Shown: positions 23,592 to 30,570 of the stretch, in pieces
Layout: each line of letters opens with the position of its first letter
Position numbering within the stretch: the first letter of the stretch is position 1
Origin: Acholoe squamosa
Taxonomy: Eukaryota; Annelida; Polychaeta; Phyllodocida; Polynoidae
Length of the DNA stretch: 64,000 nucleotides
Reading direction: 5' to 3'
NCBI GenBank assembly: GCA_949317995.1
Contig: OX439037.1
Coordinates: forward strand, 52,858,080-52,922,079
The notes under the pieces: generated by a model
The model's input: the letters and a program-made list of their open reading frames with translations, nothing else
Database searches by the model: none
What the model was told of the DNA's origin: nothing
Made by a program: the position numbers and the translations under genes

Positions 23592-24321
23592 TATTATTAT
23601 TATTATTATTAATATTAATCATCTAAAATGCAACCGTATAGGCAAGGTTTTACAGACGTGATAGCTTTTCGGATCTTGGAGATTCGTTCATTAGAAAAAA
23701 AAAATTATATGATTTTCCCTTTTTTTACCTTTCCATGAGCTCAGGGTGGGGCTATTTCCTCTCTGATCTTATGATATGGACTGAACTAGAAATGTCAAGC
23801 GTCTTAGAATTGGGGGGGGGGGGAGGGCTTGGTTAGGCTACATAAGAACATAGAGGGAAATCATTGAATTTCATAGTTGGGTGTATGGGAAAATTCCGAT
23901 GAACAAAATGGCACATTATAAAAACCATTCCTTTTTTTTTTTAAAAAAAAAAGGTATAATGGTTCTGCTTTGTTTGTTTGTTTGTTTTTTTAGGTTGTTT
24001 TTTTTTGTGTCAGATACAATAACATCTTGTTCATCGATCGGCATGTGTTTTTACAAACTATTTGGAAATTCTGGATGAAAATTTAGATTGGAAATTGGAG
24101 GACTGGTTGGAAAACGCCACTGCCAACCCAGCGGTAATGACTCAGGGAAACCCTGAGTCAATCATGGAAGATATTTCTAGTCTTTTATCGATTCACTTTG
24201 TCTAATTTAGGATGCTTTCAATGTCCACTGGAACCGTGAGGCGAATATCATCCGTGAGTACCCAACCGCAGACCATGGCTCCCTGGCACCCAACCCATCT
24301 GGCGACTCAGCGCAGGCCTGA
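1397..24321 (+). CDS. Seven-TM receptor, cAMP-receptor-like/GPR157-type (gene-level, 5' incomplete)
   Basis: Twelve exons with GT/AG borders and matching phases (1397-1449, 1572-1626, 1808-1864, 2085-2145, 3604-3691, 3894-3983, 4338-4373, 5073-5151, 5869-5916, 11155-11237, 11824-11897, 12179-12249) give 265 codons without a stop. Either of two terminal exons (16187-16306, 24211-24321) adds 39 or 36 residues. The product has seven hydrophobic segments, a Cys at the top of TM3 (PLCTFQAW) and a WCWI motif in extracellular loop 2, the pair expected to form the conserved disulfide. The ISWG motif in TM4 and overall layout match the Dictyostelium cAMP-receptor-like group that includes animal GPR157. 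Coupling and ligand cannot be read from sequence. The start codon and extracellular N-terminus are missing: they lie upstream of 1397 or outside the window. The introns carry a Ngaro element, a LINE and several satellites. Confidence 0.82.
1572..1626 (+). CDS. Receptor exon b: TM1 and first cytoplasmic loop
   Basis: It completes the Cys codon, then encodes LAAIIAIWLFRKYLIFIQ. Acceptor TTTCCAG, donor GTAAGT, ends in phase 0. Confidence 0.82.
1808..1864 (+). CDS. Receptor exon c: TM2
   Basis: Acceptor TTTTCAG, donor GTAAGT, phase 0 to 0. It encodes RLILYLSLSAFFESIFFIA, a complete hydrophobic helix. Confidence 0.85.
2085..2145 (+). CDS. Receptor exon d: extracellular loop 1 and start of TM3
   Basis: It encodes GDQHEPGPLCTFQAWALSFF plus one base (phase 1). 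The Cys is the expected TM3-proximal disulfide cysteine. Acceptor TTGTAG, donor GTAAGT. Confidence 0.82.
2409..2815 (+). repeat. Diverged tandem duplication of about 200 bp with hairpin heads
   Basis: Two units begin ATTATTGGCTCAGGG (2409 and 2612) and carry CCTGAGTCTATACC followed by short palindromes (ACCGCCGGGTTGGCGGT and ACCACCGGGTAGGTGGT). The rest aligns with about a third of bases changed. The arms of the small palindrome differ between units but keep pairing (GCC/GGC against ACC/GGT). Confidence 0.6.
3002..3095. repeat. Near-perfect 94-bp hairpin
   Basis: The left arm starts GACTTTTCTCTCTTTATTCT and the right arm ends AGAATAAAGAGAGAAAAGTC. They pair over about 44 bp around a TAATGTG loop, with a few mismatches. 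A half copy (GGACTTTTCTCTCTTTGTTC) lies upstream at about 2876. This looks like a small foldback element inside the receptor intron. Confidence 0.65.
3135..3360 (+). repeat. G-rich GGGGCCAG minisatellite
   Basis: Tandem units of about 16 bp (GGGGCCAGCACACCAG four times) are preceded by GTGTCCAGGG and GTGGCCAGGGGCAAG variants. All frames are repetitive and no gene is implied. The many G tracts could form quadruplexes on the plus strand. Confidence 0.75.
3604..3691 (+). CDS. Receptor exon e: TM3 and second cytoplasmic loop
   Basis: Acceptor CCCTACAG, donor GTGGGT. It encodes SWAVLIWNGMVTFNLYMTAI followed by a charged RSIKTDKVE stretch and ends in phase 2. This is the end of TM3 and a G-protein-facing loop. 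Confidence 0.82.
3894..3983 (+). CDS. Receptor exon f: TM4
   Basis: Acceptor CATTTAG, donor GTGAGT, phase 2 to 2. It encodes LYHLISWGVSFVIACLPLIG and then NHYGPAGMW. The ISWG motif in TM4 is typical of the GPR157/cAMP-receptor-like group. Confidence 0.83.
4338..4373 (+). CDS. Receptor exon g: extracellular loop 2 (36-nt microexon)
   Basis: It encodes CWITDNWGWRFG and part of a Thr codon between CTTCCAG and GTGAGT. With the preceding exon it gives WCWI, the loop-2 disulfide motif of the family. Its length is an exact multiple of three, so skipping it would keep frame but delete the disulfide cysteine. Confidence 0.78.
5073..5151 (+). CDS. Receptor exon h: TM5
   Basis: Acceptor TTAACCAG, donor GTCAGT. 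It encodes FYLPLLISLMAMLAAYIYIA followed by IMVNRQ and ends in phase 0. Confidence 0.83.
5869..5916 (+). CDS. Receptor exon i: third cytoplasmic loop
   Basis: Acceptor TTTACAG, donor GTGTGT, 48 nt, phase 0 to 0. It encodes SRTWEGLYDPDVERKK, a charged loop. The Ngaro element starts 24 bp beyond its donor. Confidence 0.8.
5941..6103 (+). repeat. Ngaro split direct repeat A1
   Basis: It starts ATGTGCACAATATTTCTCAC and ends in CAATTTTTTCTT. The same 163 bp recur at 10564-10726. It carries TATATAAC (about 6030) and probably the element promoter. Confidence 0.88.
6113..7372 (+). CDS. Ngaro gag-like protein
   Basis: About 419 residues from an ATG ten bases after A1. The frame is open further upstream into the receptor exon, but the internal Met (MPNVCGVCKEE) is the likely start. 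It opens with a CxxC...CxxC zinc ribbon (CGVC, CPYC), has an Asn/Ser/Gly-rich middle with a short possible coiled coil, and an Arg/Gly-rich GRGRGGNYRGGGY stretch near residue 330. The Cys/His-rich C-terminus (CRFKHECTCGSKDHHMLNC) is typical of DIRS/Ngaro gag. It would package element RNA. Confidence 0.8.
   Translation: MPNVCGVCKEEYDGRKNECPYCKDDQDYISRRNERRASVRNEVIRTQTSGAVGTRASVAGDLDDSITELVDMSSVIREFNRLSVNLNDRMNNIENLIHDIGRRLPVAQNTQDGVSGGGVTGTQGGSHVNPIMNHHFNFSATPDNDAVHVELAVPAGNPSVGNNASTSSRQNLGRGEPSLEPVRQAHTQSLDGGARGGPSADSLADGAESERDDPNALSKFDLRRFLPAADRKKPLSVESPEKLIYLLTRLMEDLSHRGYDVSGLLQHISFISWMASSGIYTTEALVDYDYEVRDRARTRGCKAFTGGDTHLSTMYLGATGTKAYKAQNKPNTGANNSYGRGRGGNYRGGGYNNRGRNSGFTGWRRTAADRDICFEHAQGRRCDGCRFKHECTCGSKDHHMLNCPHFPRRRDNDGGAGNA
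7400..9606 (+). CDS. Ngaro reverse transcriptase/RNase H (one frameshift)
   Basis: Two open frames, 7400-8131 and 8152-9606, form one RT polypeptide interrupted by a 1-nt shift at roughly 8070-8095. The second frame is open back through NNYASLLGSKFAGDM, the expected DIRS/Ngaro RT N-terminus. The RT core has CLRPITD-like and YLDDFLV (catalytic DD) motifs. RNase H follows with the acidic residues in CDASKYGFGG, NEQELWP, TTDNTQ and GVDNIVADSLSR. The acidic Cys-containing 7400-8080 part has no domain I recognise. The shift is most simply damage or an assembly error; programmed frameshifting is possible but I see no slippery site. Confidence 0.82.
9491..10462 (+). CDS. Ngaro tyrosine recombinase
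   Basis: 323 residues, overlapping the end of the RT frame by 116 nt. It has the catalytic YR set: Arg in SYRCLLRVGH, HxxR in ATHSIRRGAANY, and a Tyr in SLAVLLYLSDD near the C-terminus. The N-terminal helical core-binding region starts around WDEWLDLREEAWSANT. The enzyme joins circular cDNA to the genome without a transposase-type target duplication, consistent with no clear duplication here. Confidence 0.85.
   Translation: MWLFVQQSYQDFILVVPELSILWDEWLDLREEAWSANTKKAYSSRWNKYYGFCAEYKFSPLPATVTTVCLYITYMVKTLSYVSIKNYVSSLWVLHDIHGYEHVDPVSFLIKNTLDGAKRLLGNQTRQVDPLHPQDLVRMSGVLDMSVWSDFTFWCALLLSYRCLLRVGHVCASPHTLRVKDLFFWDGGMDVFIHSSKTNQFRERSQCVPVVEFVDGLLCPVRPLRIYISRCGLRHEDYVFPYTYRKYNQKLKETLQAAGIIGDYATHSIRRGAANYLSTFLPLHEVKKYGDWRSLAVLLYLSDDYKTRKNKDIVVARHLGIFG
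10493..10563 (+). repeat. Ngaro split direct repeat B1
   Basis: 71 bp starting GCCCCTGAGTTTCAGGATTT and ending CTCGTAACAGATCAT. Repeated at 10749-10819. Confidence 0.85.
10564..10726 (+). repeat. Ngaro split direct repeat A2
   Basis: The second 163-bp copy of A1, directly abutting B1. The B1-A2 border is the expected recombination junction of the circular intermediate. Confidence 0.88.
10749..10819 (+). repeat. Ngaro split direct repeat B2
   Basis: The second copy of the 71-bp B repeat, at the 3' end of the element and running straight into a (TA)n tract. Confidence 0.85.
10817..10885. repeat. (TA)n microsatellite
   Basis: About 34 TA repeats at the 3' edge of the Ngaro element. A short ATATATAT tract is also at its 5' edge, so the target was probably a TA tract. 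Confidence 0.95.
11155..11237 (+). CDS. Receptor exon j: end of loop 3 and TM6
   Basis: Acceptor TTTACAG. It encodes QLLREDLKPLRWYPFAYLAT and SVFPLIN, ending in phase 2 at AACAG/GTTAGT. The last 26 nt plus the first 17 nt of intron form the first unit of the 12-copy minisatellite that follows. Reading through this donor gives a TAA within four codons. Confidence 0.82.
11212..11727 (+). repeat. 12 x 43-bp minisatellite built from a splice-donor junction
   Basis: Exactly twelve 43-bp units start (A)CGTCTGTGTTTCCCCTTAT and carry TAACAG/GTTAGTGTAAACC. The first unit is the real end of the receptor TM6 exon and start of its intron. Units differ by one or two bases (ACG/ATG/ATA, CCC/CCA, one GTTATT). 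The array therefore presents up to twelve 5' splice sites. Only the first keeps the frame, because every unit has an in-frame TAA just after the donor. Confidence 0.92.
11824..11897 (+). CDS. Receptor exon k: TM6/TM7 loop and TM7 start
   Basis: Acceptor CATTACAG, donor GTAAGG. It encodes RIQNAINRKPVFALTMLQVL and TNPLY and ends in phase 1. The NPLYG junction with the next exon is in the position of the NPxxY-like end of TM7. Confidence 0.82.
12179..12249 (+). CDS. Receptor exon l: end of TM7 and helix 8
   Basis: Acceptor TTCAATAG, donor GTAAAT. It encodes GFILAIIFFADKEIRSQITP and SKMK and ends in phase 0, which fits both candidate terminal exons. Confidence 0.82.
12250..13810. other. Intron sequence without recognised genes
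   Basis: First part of the large receptor intron. A-rich and AT-rich low-complexity stretches and short spurious frames only. I see no splice-bounded exon continuing the receptor frame here. Confidence 0.5.
13820..14620 (+). repeat. Degenerate tandem repeat of about 80 bp
   Basis: The phrase CAACATGGATCTCACTCACT, followed by GTGA.GATGTGCCACTCCCTGTC and a CATGGCGACTTATCACCA-like end, recurs near 13911, 13990, 14073, 14150, 14229, 14307, 14384, 14468 and 14530. Spacing is mostly 77-84 bp. Looser GTGATCACCA repeats continue to about 15080. The open frames inside it are products of the repetition. Confidence 0.7.
16187..16306 (+). CDS. Receptor terminal exon, version 1
   Basis: Acceptor CTCTCACCAG. 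It reads MALLNRRHATEIHEYPVPPA, an Ala/Glu-rich stretch, and ends AYSKIQ then TAA. It is in phase with the exon ending at 12249. The EYP core is shared with the exon at 24211, which suggests two alternative cytoplasmic tails. No AATAAA lies close downstream, so the poly(A) site is uncertain. Confidence 0.72.
   Translation: MALLNRRHATEIHEYPVPPAAATAEEAPKFNDLAYSKIQ
16624..16790. repeat. Degenerate TATAAGGCG foldback relic
   Basis: TACCATAATACCTCGCATAG and ACCGTAATACCCCGTGTATA with scattered AAGGCG motifs. It is a decayed relative of the intact copy next to it at 16826. Confidence 0.45.
16826..17073. mobile_element. Foldback MITE, TACCGTAATCTCCCGCG family, copy A
   Basis: It begins TACCGTAATCTCCCGCGTAT and ends with the near inverse (GGAGATTATGGTA). 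Inside, the motif GTATAAGGCGCACC is repeated in both directions. All copies here have the form TA-CCG...CGG-TA, compatible with a TA target duplication. No coding capacity. Confidence 0.8.
17634..17700. repeat. (TA)n microsatellite, left of solo LTR
   Basis: About 34 TA units. A second TA tract lies at 18056-18092 on the other side of the LTR-like block, as if the block had inserted into one TA array. Confidence 0.9.
17701..18059 (-). mobile_element. Solo-LTR-like block in a TA array
   Basis: On the minus strand a 359-bp unit starts TAGTGGTGG and ends CGCTACTA, with short inverted termini. It has a TATATAAGG promoter-like motif (about 17898-17908) and AATAAA signals downstream of it, the order expected of U3-R-U5. 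A perfect 16-bp inverted pair (GTCTCCGACGCTGG.../...CCAGCATCGGAGAC) lies near 17905-17950. No internal coding region is attached, so it is either a solo LTR or a DIRS/Penelope-type terminal repeat. Confidence 0.5.
18560..18665 (+). repeat. GGCTATCTC short tandem repeat, copy 1
   Basis: Repeated GGCTATCTCNGGG/TTATCTC motifs of about 15 bp. A larger relative is at 20025-20170 beside a hairpin. Confidence 0.55.
18776..18850 (-). mobile_element. tRNA-derived SINE head or tRNA pseudogene
   Basis: Read on the minus strand: GTGGCACACTGCATAGGGAG, then GATCAGGAGACTGCAGGTTC and GACCCC. GGTTCGACCCC fits a Pol III B box and TGGCACACTGCATAGG loosely fits an A box. The acceptor ends do not pair, so it is not a working tRNA gene. 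Confidence 0.45.
19005..19205 (+). mobile_element. Possible tRNA-derived SINE
   Basis: GGTCTAGTGGCTCAGCTGCTAGAGG resembles a tRNA D-arm/A box and a later GGCTTCGAGTCCCGGGG resembles a B box, with a GC-rich body unlike its surroundings. The A-B distance is about 140 bp, too long for a tRNA, so the unit may be rearranged. Confidence 0.35.
19658..19793. mobile_element. Foldback MITE, GGGGCCATCC family, copy 2
   Basis: 136 bp with ends GGGGCCATCCACAAATGATG and its inverse ending ATGGATGGCCCC. It shares the TTCCATATGCCTTCAGCATT core with the copy at 293. Confidence 0.7.
19900..20170. repeat. 53-bp-arm hairpin followed by GGCTATCTC tandem repeat
   Basis: The left arm (19900-19952) reads AGTTAATGGATAATTCATGA...GGATAATTACAC. 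The right arm (19967-20020) is its inverse with about three mismatches and a 14-nt loop (CCGGCTGCACCCTC). From 20025 to 20170 the motif CATGGCTATCTCGGG and variants repeat about nine times. Together they look like one end of a foldback element. Confidence 0.7.
20547..20832. mobile_element. Foldback MITE, TACCGTAATCTCCCGCG family, copy B
   Basis: TACCGTAATCTCCCGCGTAT at the left and its inverse (GCGGGAGATTACGGTA) at the right, with GCGTATAAGGCGCACC inside both ends. The central 170 bp is unrelated to the centres of the other copies. Confidence 0.82.
21050..23620 (+). pseudogene. Degraded LINE, RT domain, 5'-truncated
   Basis: Open blocks at 21129-21776, 21879-22070, 22120-22848 and 23311-23530 form one decayed ORF2 with several frameshifts and stops. 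The endonuclease is missing. The linker before RT is followed by NKAAGTDGIPAEYL, DPDNYRKITI, a GVLQGGVLSPKLFNAF block and the catalytic LLYADDLVIM. A C-terminal GIETGRH...DEIHF block matches the zinc-finger tail of the LINE at 32410, so both belong to related clades. It ends in an (ATC)n(ATT)n tail. It lies in sense orientation between the two receptor terminal exons. Confidence 0.8.
23541..23612 (+). repeat. (ATC)n(ATT)n tail of the LINE
   Basis: About 17 ATC units followed by about 7 ATT units directly after the LINE C-terminal coding block. Short tandem tails are usual for CR1/L2-like LINEs. Confidence 0.85.
24211..24321 (+). CDS. Receptor terminal exon, version 2 (alternative C-terminus)
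   Basis: Acceptor GTCTAATTTAG. In phase 0 it reads DAFNVHWNREANIIREYPTA, then DHGSLAPNPSGDSAQA and TGA. The NR..EYP pattern resembles the exon at 16187 (NRRHATEIHEYP). It could be a duplicated last exon used by alternative splicing, or a relic of a neighbouring receptor copy lost to LINE insertion. A second frame is also open here, so the assignment rests on phase and motif. Confidence 0.6.
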   Translation, partial: DAFNVHWNREANIIREYPTADHGSLAPNPSGDSAQA

Positions 24322-26700
24322 CTGTTAGTGACTGATGAGGAGCAAGAGGAGGAGGAGGATGAACTGGACATTAATGATACTCCTCGGGGTCTATAAATGG
24401 GAGAACAGACATAAAAACTAGACAACGTGTTTCTGATAACAGAAGAGTTAGGAAACCCCATGTACCATTAAGGACATGTATCGTTGTTACAAAATACCAT
24501 TTACCGGTACTTGTTGTTATACAAAGGTAATTTGCACAGCTTCATGGTATACATTTGGTCTCGAAACAGATCATTGCCGTTCAGATGAACATTTCAAGAG
24601 CTTTTCTCGAAGAGCTTTGAATGATGTACAGTGTCTTTAGAATGTTATTCTGGCATATTTTTTGAAAAAGTGTGCTCATACATCTAAAGTGTGTGATGTA
24701 GTAAATGCAGCTGTACTGTTCTTGACATGTGCTTTCGGCTTTCAATTATGAGATAGATCAGCTGTGGCCACTTTCTGAAGGAACTTGCTGCATAGTGCAC
24801 AGGAGCAATAAGATTGTTTTCCTCAAGATAATTGGATCTTTGCACGAGAAATGTTTGAACCATGCGGTGCTATCAGAATCTTTTGGCTTCTGTAGTCGAG
24901 ATACAGTGTCGTAGTGAAGAAGATGTTCCATATCACAATACTCATACCTGATATTAAGGCTAGGGAATTCTTGAGGATATCGTCTTTGCTGACCTATTTG
25001 GTATGGCAAAATGGACCTTCGCCACTATAGTTTACCGAAAACGTATTTATACGAATCACGTTTAGATCTGCTCTCAACGTATCTACTTGGTTATTTTGTG
25101 CTTCAGTTTTCTGTGTGTGAGCCTTTCACCCCGTGGGAAGTCTCATAAATGAGCTATGTTTTACAGTGCCAGTATTCATTCAGACATTCCAAATCATTCA
25201 ATGCGTTTTTGGATACTTTGAAAGAAAAATAGGATACATTTATGGCTACCATACAGTGATACCTCGCTTATACGTTGTGTTAGAGATACGAAGATACCTT
25301 TATATCTCTGGTTGTATCATGAGTTAAAGCAACCAAAATCAGGCACAGCTAGGACTTGATTTTGTCCAATTTAGTACTAAAGTTAATGTACCTTGCCTAC
25401 TGTACCCATATTGTGGGACCATTCTACTGTAATACATGGCATGCAAGGCTGATACACGGGGATATGTACCTCTAAGGTCAGCAAACGTTGGAGGCGTGCC
25501 TTATAGGCGAGGAATTTATACTATAGAACAGAACTAAAATGACGAAAACTATACTCCAGGTTTGACTTGGGATTGTATCTTATACATGAGGTGGCGATAT
25601 ACGCAGTGTATTATGGTATAAGGCGCATCTAGGGTCATCCTCGCACAATTAAAGCCATGCGTCTCATGCGAGGTACCAAGGTACATAAACATTGCTGAAT
25701 GAGTGTCCATATGCAGAAAGAAACGTGCAATATTAACTTAGTTTGTAATTGCCTCTTTCATTGATGTAGTAGTCGAAAAGGCTTTGATAAATCCAGTGTG
25801 TTTTGATATCTTTTTTATTACTATGTGTACCTGAATATATTTTGTGTGATATCTACTGTAGATGATGTACTTGATGTACATATAGGAGACATAAGTTGCA
25901 ATATTCTAAGATTCTCATATTAATATGTATTGATTAGGATGTATATTTAGGTAGCTTTTGATAGATATATAATATATGTATAAGGATTCCACGTCTTTAA
26001 TATGTTCATTCAAACAGGTTTCTCACATGGGGTCCCAAATATTTAAAGCATTTTTGTTGGATTCTGTTATATTCATGAGCAGAGAGCTAAAGGGATACCT
26101 TAATATCTATGTCATGAGTAACGGCAGGGTAAGCTGGGCGATCTGCAACAGCCATTGATTTATACAATGGAACTAAGACATTGCTGGACATAGAGATATT
26201 GGTAGACAAAATGAGCCCAATCATTCTTAAAGAACACCACAATGTAGATTTTATACAGAATGAGTTACGTGTCGTGAACATTTAAGTATCGACTGGATAT
26301 TTCGAGAATTTCATATTCATCTCTTATCTAACCAAGTTGTTGTTTCCTGGGAGGGGGTATTATAATTCATTGTGATCAATGAAGAGATTTCACTATGTCT
26401 ACTTTCATATATTTTCATACAATGATAATTATTGACATCGTAATTATGAACATAACAACACTAATAAAGATGTCAAGATTATGTATATATCATATTCAAT
26501 CATGATATAATGAGATTTGATTCTCAAAATTGTAAAATGCCATGCATACATTACCATGAACATATTGAATAATGCACATGTATATTGGTTATAATGATGT
26601 TTTTAAGATATGTTTTGAGAGGGAACATAGGAAAAATACTGATTGTTGAAAGGTGTAATTAGGGCATGCTTTTCCTGTAACTCTATATGTTAGAAACAAA
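24322..26700. other. Possible receptor 3' UTR and non-coding DNA
   Basis: No coding exon seen. AT-rich sequence after the TGA at 24319 could be 3' UTR; an AATAAA lies at about 26464. A decayed TATAAGGCGC-type repeat covers roughly 25250-25690. Confidence 0.4.
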
Positions 26701-26715
26701 AGTACATGTATGCCC

Positions 26716-26905
26716 CGGGCTTCCCTAGCCCACTTAAAAGGGTCTATTTCTCCTCTTTCCTATCCCCTCAGGATGTGTGTGGTGCACATATGCGCGGGCA
26801 CTGACACATTCCTCTGTGAAATTGTGTAATGCAGTTCTCGCCATGAATATGACCTCAGCTGTCGAAATGGCGTTAAACATCTATTACTCACTCACTCACT
26901 CACTC
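26716..26905 (+). mobile_element. SINE copy 2
   Basis: Complete SINE ending in CACTCACTCACTCACTC. The 12-bp direct repeat ACATGTATGCCC (26704-26715 and 26906-26917) flanks it. The body matches the copy at 563 with scattered changes. Confidence 0.85.
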
Positions 26906-27535
26906 ACATGTATGCCCTTTGGTAGTTGGGGTCGCTGCCATTCATCTCAGTGTTGACTCCTGAATATGTAACATTTTATATCTACCCCCCATCAACCTTT
27001 TCTCTTTGATGTATCGTCTAATCATTGCAGGTTTGAATACTAGAGAGATTGCCTGTTTCTATGCTGCCTTTATTTTTCATAAAGAGTGCAGCAAAAGTAA
27101 TGTAGGGGGGTTGAAAAAAGGTACCACAAAAGCCGTTATTGGTCTTCATATCAGACAGACTGGCACCTTCAAATATGCCAGCCTATGAGGTGTGTAGTCA
27201 GCTGTGACAGACACTGGGCTCTGACGACCTCAGCAGTGGTAGACTGGTTGTCAACACTCCTCTCCACTCACTGTCTCCCTCCTTACTGGTCACGCCTCAG
27301 CACTCTCACATACTAGAATAGCTATCAGATTGACCTGCACTATAGCCTATAGGCTGCATAATGCCTCTAGGTTTATGTTCTATTGTTGTCTTGATGCACC
27401 AATGCAGTGTCGTAGTCTACTGACCAAGGCTGCATTAATGCATCATACCAACTATATGGGCTGCTTAATGCCTCTAGGTGTATGTTCTATTGTCTTCATG
27501 ACACTGAACACACTTAACCCTTTAGAGATGGCATG

Positions 27536-28975
27536 CACCCTAACCCTGTATGCCTGCCTGTATGATCAACATGATACATAATGCACCCTAACCCTGTATG
27601 ATCAACATGATACATAATGCACCTTAACCCTGTATGGTCAACATGATACATAATGCACCTTAACCCTGTATGGTCAACATGATACATAATGCACCTTAAC
27701 CCTGTATGGTCAACATGATACATAAATGCATCCTAACCCTGTATGATCAACATGATACATAATGCACCCTAACCCTGTATGATCAACATGATACATAATG
27801 CACCTTAACCCTGTGTGGTCCACATGATACATACATGCATCCTAACCCTGTATGATCAATATGATACATACATGCATCCTAACCCTGTATGATCAACATG
27901 ATACACACATGCATCCTAACCCTGTGTGGTCCACATGATACATAATGCACCCTAACCCTGTGAGGTCAACATGATACATACATGCATCCTAACCCTGTAT
28001 GATCAACATGATACACACATGCATCCTAACCCTGTATGGTCCACATGATACATAATGCACCTTAACCCTGTATGGTCCACATGATACATACATGCATCCT
28101 AACCCTGTATGATCAACATGATACACACATGCATCCTAACCCTGTGTGGTCCACATGATACATAATGCACCCTAACCCTGTGAGGTCAACATGATACATA
28201 CATGCATCCTAACCCTGTATGATCAACATGATACACACATGCATCCTAACCCTGTGTGGTCAACATGATACATAATGCACCCTAACCCTGTGAGGTCAAC
28301 ATGATACATAATGCACCCTAACCCTGTGAGGTCAACATGATACATACATGCATCCTAACCCTGTATGATCAACATGATACACACATGCATCCTAACCCTG
28401 TATGATCAACATGATACATACATGCATCCTAACCCTGTGAGGTCAACATGATACATACATGCATCCTAACCCTGTATGATCAACATGATACATACATGCA
28501 TCCTAACCCTGTATGGTCCACATGATACATACATGCATCCTAACCCTGTATGATCAACATGATACACACATGCATCCTAACCCTGTGTGGTCCACATGAT
28601 ACATACATGCATCCTAACCCTGTATGATCAACATGATACACACATGCATCCTAACCCTGTGTGGTCCACATGATACATAATGCACCCTAACCCTGTGAGG
28701 TCAACATGATACATACATGCATCCTAACCCTGTGTGGTCAACATGATACATAAATGCATCCTAACCCTGTATGGTCCACATGATACATACATGCATCCTA
28801 ACCCTGTATGATCAACATGATACACACATGCATCCTAACCCTGTGTGGTCCACATGATACATAATGCACCCTAACCTTGTGAGGTCAACATGATACATAC
28901 ATGCATCCTAACCCTGTGTGGTCAACATGATATATACATGCATCCTAACCCTGTATGATCAACATGATACATACA
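27536..28975. repeat. 36-37-bp minisatellite, about 39 units
   Basis: The unit is CCTAACCCTGTATGATCAAC plus ATGATACATACATGCAT. Two length classes alternate: a 36-bp form with ATAATGCACC and a 37-bp form with ATACATGCATC. Variants at the GATCAAC/GGTCCAC position occur in higher-order runs. In a 36-bp run (27514-27723, minus) the unit is open and would encode a 12-residue MYHVDHTGLRCI repeat, which I regard as chance. Confidence 0.92.
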
Positions 28976-29249
28976 TGTTTGTATCACATAAGTTCTCTCT
29001 GTGATCGTTTGTTACCTCAATATTCACGCAACAAAACATTCCAAGCTGTGTTAAATGTTATTATTGCCTATCAAACAGTATATCCTAGATCTATCGTTCT
29101 GCGTTTACTGCATATTTATGGGATTAACCTCTCAGCTTTAATACAGATAGGTTGTTTTGGTATTTCATCATAAAAAGATGTTTATTTGGACAATAGACCT
29201 TGTCTTCTGGCTCACCATTAATAGTAAAGCTTCTAATTCAAACCGTTCT

Positions 29250-29250
<1 letters not shown>

Positions 29251-29311
<61 letters not shown>
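29251..29311. repeat. (GA)n microsatellite
   Basis: About 30 GA dinucleotides. The ORF across it is an artefact. Confidence 0.95.
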
Positions 29312-29315
<4 letters not shown>

Positions 29316-29596
29316 AGAGAGACGTTCCTCTCAGATCAATGGCTAGAGAAAAATAAACCGCCATAAATGTTTAATCTTTTTTTATTTTCTTAGTCTATAT
29401 TTCTCCGTTAGATATAAGTATTGCTTATGTGTGTTCCGATGATGCAGATAAACTGTATTTTAGTGAAACTTTTCTTTTTTAAATCCCCAGAAATAGTTAT
29501 CTTGGAACCTATCGCGACGTGCCGTTCGTGACCTTGAATAACGCCACTACCTTAAAGAATAAATCAAATGCAAAGAAAACAGAGATTGGATGGTCG

Positions 29597-29602
29597 TTTA
29601 TT
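29597..29602 (-). terminator. Candidate poly(A) signal of the RING gene
   Basis: AATAAA on the minus strand, followed by a T-rich TTTTCTTTGCATTTGATT stretch. It would give the RING gene a 3' UTR of about 970 nt. An ATTAAA variant also lies only about 8 nt after the stop codon, so the real site is not settled. Confidence 0.35.
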
Positions 29603-30438
29603 AACAAAATATTCTTAGCAACAAATGCTATCCTACATATATAAATAGCGTTTAACCTCTAGCTGCCCGCATAAAGCGCTTCAAATTTAACTTCTGAGTA
29701 TTCTTAAGTAGACTTATGTCTCTTAATCTATGACTATGCTAATGAATACACGCGTATGTCCCATATACACCTATCACAAGAGTTTAACAATTAACAGAGT
29801 AAACAATGTCTAACGGCAGTTCTAATAGAACATGTTGGAACTTAAACCTTGTGGATTCAGGATTTTGAAAGGACATGCAGTGTCATGATATTGGAAAATC
29901 CTTGCCTTGTGATTTAGGGTGGTAATCTTGTTCTGCAAAGACCGACAAACGTAGCATTTAATGCAGATGCTATGTTATATGTACGTCCGCAATCATGATG
30001 CAATCATAATCCGCTTACAGCTCATTTTTATATCGGGATAAACCTTTTCTCTGGTATCAATATCATTCCTCACTACAGTCTTGAGTAAATGTATAAGTTC
30101 TGATGAGGCCAATCGGTCTTATACAGCTGGATCTAAAGGTGGATGTCTAAAAGGGGCATTTAGCAGTTTCATTACAAAACTCAATAAATCACTTATAAAA
30201 ATACCGTGAAAATTCTCTTCCGGTTTGTCATTAATTTAGACTTTTCGTCACTAACAATCGCCGAGACTTAACACCTCATTGCTCTTAAGCCCATTTCTTT
30301 TTATAAACAGGCAATATACCTTCCGCTATTGTCTATAGACATCACTCTATAGTCCATATATTGATGCCAAAAGCGTGGGTCCTCCGTAGTATGTATCTGA
30401 CCAATACCCATTGCTCCTTCAAAAGTGCCCATATTCAA

Positions 30439-30440
<2 letters not shown>

Positions 30441-30529
<89 letters not shown>
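30441..30529. repeat. (TG)n(TA)n microsatellite
   Basis: Short TG run followed by about 38 TA units. It lies in the presumed 3' UTR of the minus-strand RING gene. Confidence 0.9.
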
Positions 30530-30531
<2 letters not shown>

Positions 30532-30570
30532 TTGTTCTACACCAAGCCAGGTGTTTGCTTTAATTGTGGT

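Noticed and set aside
27514..27723. Minus-strand repeat protein MYHVDHTGLRCI
   Set aside because: Produced by a short run of 36-bp minisatellite units; the frame is lost where 37-bp units begin.
27536..28975. CRISPR-like array
   Set aside because: Units are contiguous without unique spacers, and the DNA is animal.
29157..29366. ORF with a long alternating Glu-Arg run
   Set aside because: Translation of a (GA)n microsatellite. The same applies to the Tyr/Ile ORFs over TA arrays at 10760, 17570, 17913 and 30361.
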